Of a stretch of DNA of 26,123 bases, positions 24,333 through 26,123 are shown one piece after another. Both the position numbers and the translations under genes were made by a program. Origin of the DNA: Actinomycetes bacterium (GTDB taxonomy: Bacteria; Actinomycetota; Coriobacteriia; Coriobacteriales; JAEZZM01); NCBI GenBank assembly GCA_023418575.1, contig JAEZZM010000034.1:1-26123 (forward strand), given 5' to 3'. The notes under the pieces are model-generated. The model had not been told where the DNA came from, searched no databases, and saw only the letters and a list, made by a program, of their open reading frames with translations. Every line of letters begins with the position of its first letter. Within the stretch, counting starts at the first letter, position 1.

Positions 24333-24806
24333 ATGGCAAAAGCTCAGTCATCTGAAAAACTCATAGCAAAAAATAGAACTGCCTATCATGAATATATGAT
24401 AGATGAAAAAATTGAGTGCGGCATAGTTTTAAGTGGCACAGAGGTGCGCTCCTTGCGTGAGAATCATTGTCAGATTACTGATAGTTTTGCTCTGATAAGA
24501 AAAGGCGAAGTCTGGCTCAATAATATGCACATTCCTCATTATAAATTTGGCCACCAGTCCAATGTGGAGCCGGATAGAAAACGCAAGTTATTATTGCACA
24601 AAAAAGAGATTCGCTACCTCATTGGGAAAACCAAAGAAAAAGGGTATGCTCTGGTACCGCTCAGCTTATATTTTGATGCCAATAATAGGGTTAAACTCTT
24701 GCTTGGTTTGGGTAAGGGTAAAAAGCTGCACGATAAGCGCGCAGATATGGCTAAGCGAGATGCAAATAGAGAGATTCAGCGTGCTCTAAAGGAGCGCAGT
24801 CGATGA
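24333..24806 (+). CDS. smpB: SsrA-binding protein SmpB
   Basis: A 157-residue tmRNA-binding protein essential for trans-translation: it places tmRNA in the empty A site of stalled ribosomes. Seen: NRTAYHEYMIDEKIECGIVLSGTEVRSLR (14–42), the tmRNA-binding beta-barrel, GKGKKLHDKRADMAKRDANREIQRALKERSR at the C-terminal tail that enters the mRNA channel, and normal family length. It is the only one of 17 genes here ending in TGA, in an ATGA overlap with the next start. The tmRNA gene is not recognisable in the window. Confidence 0.97.
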   Translation: MAKAQSSEKLIAKNRTAYHEYMIDEKIECGIVLSGTEVRSLRENHCQITDSFALIRKGEVWLNNMHIPHYKFGHQSNVEPDRKRKLLLHKKEIRYLIGKTKEKGYALVPLSLYFDANNRVKLLLGLGKGKKLHDKRADMAKRDANREIQRALKERSR

Positions 24807-25939
24807 GCGCAGATGGAAAGGATTGTAGTCAATCGTCTTCAGAGCTTGCTAAGAGGGACAAGCAGCTTTCAGCTGAGCAAACAGGACAGCAGCAAGCAGC
24901 AGGCCCGCAAGAAGTAGAACTGCAAGCAGCAATCCAGCAGCAGGCAGCAGGCCCGCAGCAAGCAGCGGGCCAACAAGAAGTAGAGCTGCAAGCAGCAGTA
25001 ATCCAGCAGCAGGCAGTAGGCCAACAAGAGATCCAAAAACAAAAGAATCAAGAATTAAAAAAGCTCCTTGATGAGTTGGGTCCAGATGCCCTGCGCAATT
25101 ATTATAAGGAGCAGTATAAGCAAAGCCCTGGTCCAGATGTTGTGCTTCCCAGGTTAGAAACAAGTCGCGACAGAAAGCGCAAAGAGCATAAGATTAAACG
25201 GCTTTATCTTATCGGCTTCATTTTGATGAGTCTTTTGATAGTTGCTTTGTTGTTGCTTGTGCGTTTTCATCTTACTAAGCGCGATGCGCCCCTCATGAAA
25301 GCCTATATTAGTCAAGATTTGCAAAGCTTTGATGACAGTCTCAAGCGCTCTCAGGTAAAAGAAGAACCCTTTGTCTCTCAAAAAGGCCTAGAAATAAAAA
25401 TCTATGCACACAAAAAGCCTGATAATACCCCTGCTTTACAAGTGCTTAAAGATGAGTTTTCAGGTTTGGGAAATCTTTTAAGCTCATCTTTGGGGACTGC
25501 TCAGGCCCCTCGCTTTTTTGCGCAGTTGTTACCCTGGCAAGGGGAGCTTAGCACAAGCTTTACCGCAAGTTTTGAGCCACATAAATTACAGGAGCTTCAC
25601 GTTCGGGTCCCCTTAAATAAGGCAGATCAAGGACAAATTAAGTCCTTAGCCGCTTGGACTATATCTATTAAACGTGCACATAAAAGCTTGTCTTTAGAGC
25701 ACAAGATCTTAAAAGAGCAGGATGTCTTGCAGGGCGATAAACCCGAAGAATATATGCAAAACACAGCAGAACAGTCTGAAAGCTCAAGTCTTTATAAAGG
25801 TGCTCATGAAGAGGGCTATTATTGGGCTTTAGTATCACGGGAGCTCAAAGGCAAGGCTTACTATGTCTTTTTATGTTCTGATAATGTAGAGCTGCTCAAT
25901 TATCTGATAGATCAGTTGAATGAAGAGCTTAAAGGATAA
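24803..25939 (+). CDS. Single-pass membrane protein with Gln/Ala-rich repeats, function unknown
   Basis: 378 residues. The N-terminal 80 residues are Gln/Ala-rich with two copies of a roughly 22-residue repeat (QEVELQAA…IQQQA). Then come a charged segment (KKLLDELGPDALRNYYKEQY) and a basic stretch RDRKRKEHKIKR. One transmembrane helix follows (about 134–153), and then a 220-residue extracytoplasmic domain with no motif I recognise. Positive charges before the helix predict the N-terminus inside. The start overlaps the smpB stop (ATGA), so it is translationally coupled. No signal-peptidase site or lipobox is seen. The stop is TAA, followed by TTAAGTCTT-type short repeats. Confidence 0.8.
   Translation: MSADGKDCSQSSSELAKRDKQLSAEQTGQQQAAGPQEVELQAAIQQQAAGPQQAAGQQEVELQAAVIQQQAVGQQEIQKQKNQELKKLLDELGPDALRNYYKEQYKQSPGPDVVLPRLETSRDRKRKEHKIKRLYLIGFILMSLLIVALLLLVRFHLTKRDAPLMKAYISQDLQSFDDSLKRSQVKEEPFVSQKGLEIKIYAHKKPDNTPALQVLKDEFSGLGNLLSSSLGTAQAPRFFAQLLPWQGELSTSFTASFEPHKLQELHVRVPLNKADQGQIKSLAAWTISIKRAHKSLSLEHKILKEQDVLQGDKPEEYMQNTAEQSESSSLYKGAHEEGYYWALVSRELKGKAYYVFLCSDNVELLNYLIDQLNEELKG
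24908..25022 (+). repeat. 66-bp-spaced coding repeat in the Gln/Ala-rich N-terminus
   Basis: Copies at 24908–24953 and 24974–25022 are nearly identical; the second has a 3-base (GTA) insertion, so frame is kept. They encode QEVELQAAIQQQAAG and QEVELQAAVIQQQAVG. CAG/CAA-rich flanks contain further partial copies. Confidence 0.9.
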
Positions 25940-25943
25940 ATAG

Positions 25944-26005
25944 GCCTTTTAAGCTTTAAGTCTTGAGTTTTGAGTCTTAAGTTTTAACCCTTAAGTCTTT
26001 GCTAA
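25944..26005. repeat. TTAAGTCTT-type short degenerate repeats after the last gene
   Basis: Variants of TTAAGTCTT/TTGAGTTTT recur about every 9–11 bases directly after the last stop codon. This is the same kind of post-stop low-complexity block seen after other genes here. No terminator is seen within it. Confidence 0.6.
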
Positions 26006-26040
26006 TGTGCGATAAAGAAGTAATAGAAGTGTAAAAAATT

Positions 26041-26123
26041 TTGCCGTTCCTATCCGGCACTTAGGGCTGTGTCGGATAGGTCAGGCGTTAGGCTTCCGGC
26101 AAGTCTATCTTGCCGACAAAGCT
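26041..26123 (+). other. Structured element with two hairpins, truncated by the window edge
   Basis: CCTATCCGGCAC (26049–26060) pairs with GTGTCGGATAGG (26069–26080) over 12 bp with one G·U around an 8-nt loop. CGGCAAG (26097–26103) pairs with CTTGCCG (26109–26115) around TCTAT. The same CGGCAA can instead pair with TTGCCG (26041–26046), giving mutually exclusive folds. No T-tract follows either stem. It is more G/C-rich than its flanks. I do not recognise it as tRNA, tmRNA, SRP RNA or a named riboswitch. The strand is not certain. Confidence 0.5.

Noticed and set aside
26041..26123. tmRNA (ssrA) or tRNA gene at the right edge
   Set aside because: No GGTTTCGAC-like acceptor region, tag ORF or T-loop is visible; the hairpins do not fit a cloverleaf.

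Overview
The window looks like a chromosomal segment of a low-to-mid GC actinobacterium, most likely a coriobacterium (Atopobiaceae-like; this placement is inference). The grounds are the secA–prfB … ftsE–ftsX … smpB cluster, a large STAND-ATPase/SARP-type regulator, a transketolase split into two subunits, and frequent GTG and TTG starts. There are 17 protein genes. All are on the + strand except the methionyl-tRNA synthetase-like gene. I see no tRNA, rRNA, insertion sequence, prophage or CRISPR array.

Left part (1–3060) is a metal-resistance operon. An ArsR/SmtB repressor carries an intact alpha5 zinc-site signature and lies behind an inverted-repeat operator overlapping a TATAAT box. It is followed by a ZntA/CadA-type P1B ATPase. 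The ATPase frame is continuous from ATG 504 to 2780 except for one in-frame TGA (609–611). That TGA sits exactly where the first Cys of the N-terminal HMA GMxCxxC motif belongs, giving U-P-S-C. A hairpin with bacterial SECIS-like geometry follows it. I read this as a selenocysteine-containing Zn/Cd/Pb ATPase, the most notable object in the window. A strong bidirectional terminator separates it from the convergent MetRS-like gene (3063–5084), which has a KASSS loop in place of KMSKS and an inserted domain. An AT-rich, gene-free 690-bp stretch follows, then a 1041-residue regulator.

Middle and right parts (9060–25939) form a housekeeping run: secA, prfB, a YitT-family membrane protein, transketolase N and C subunits, ftsE, ftsX, a C-terminal processing peptidase, RNase R, an M42 aminopeptidase, a TPR protein, smpB and a membrane-anchored unknown. 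These cover protein export, translation termination, division, RNA decay and ribosome rescue. RF2 has Ser-Pro-Thr where the family has Ser-Pro-Phe in its stop-codon-reading tripeptide. Only one of the 17 genes (smpB) ends in TGA. Both facts bear on how UGA is read in this organism.

A second theme is degenerate short tandem repeats just after stop codons. These are 10-bp periods after prfB and before the TPR gene, 12-bp periods after the transketolase, a 47-bp duplication of the peptidase 3' end, and 28-bp repeats with a 26-bp palindrome after the ATPase. Several arrays carry a stop codon in every unit. Related expansions occur inside coding regions: an Ala/Pro-rich FtsE extension, pentads inside the RNase R S1 domain, and a Gln/Ala-rich repeat in the last gene. 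The right edge holds two strong hairpins of an unidentified structured element cut by the window end.
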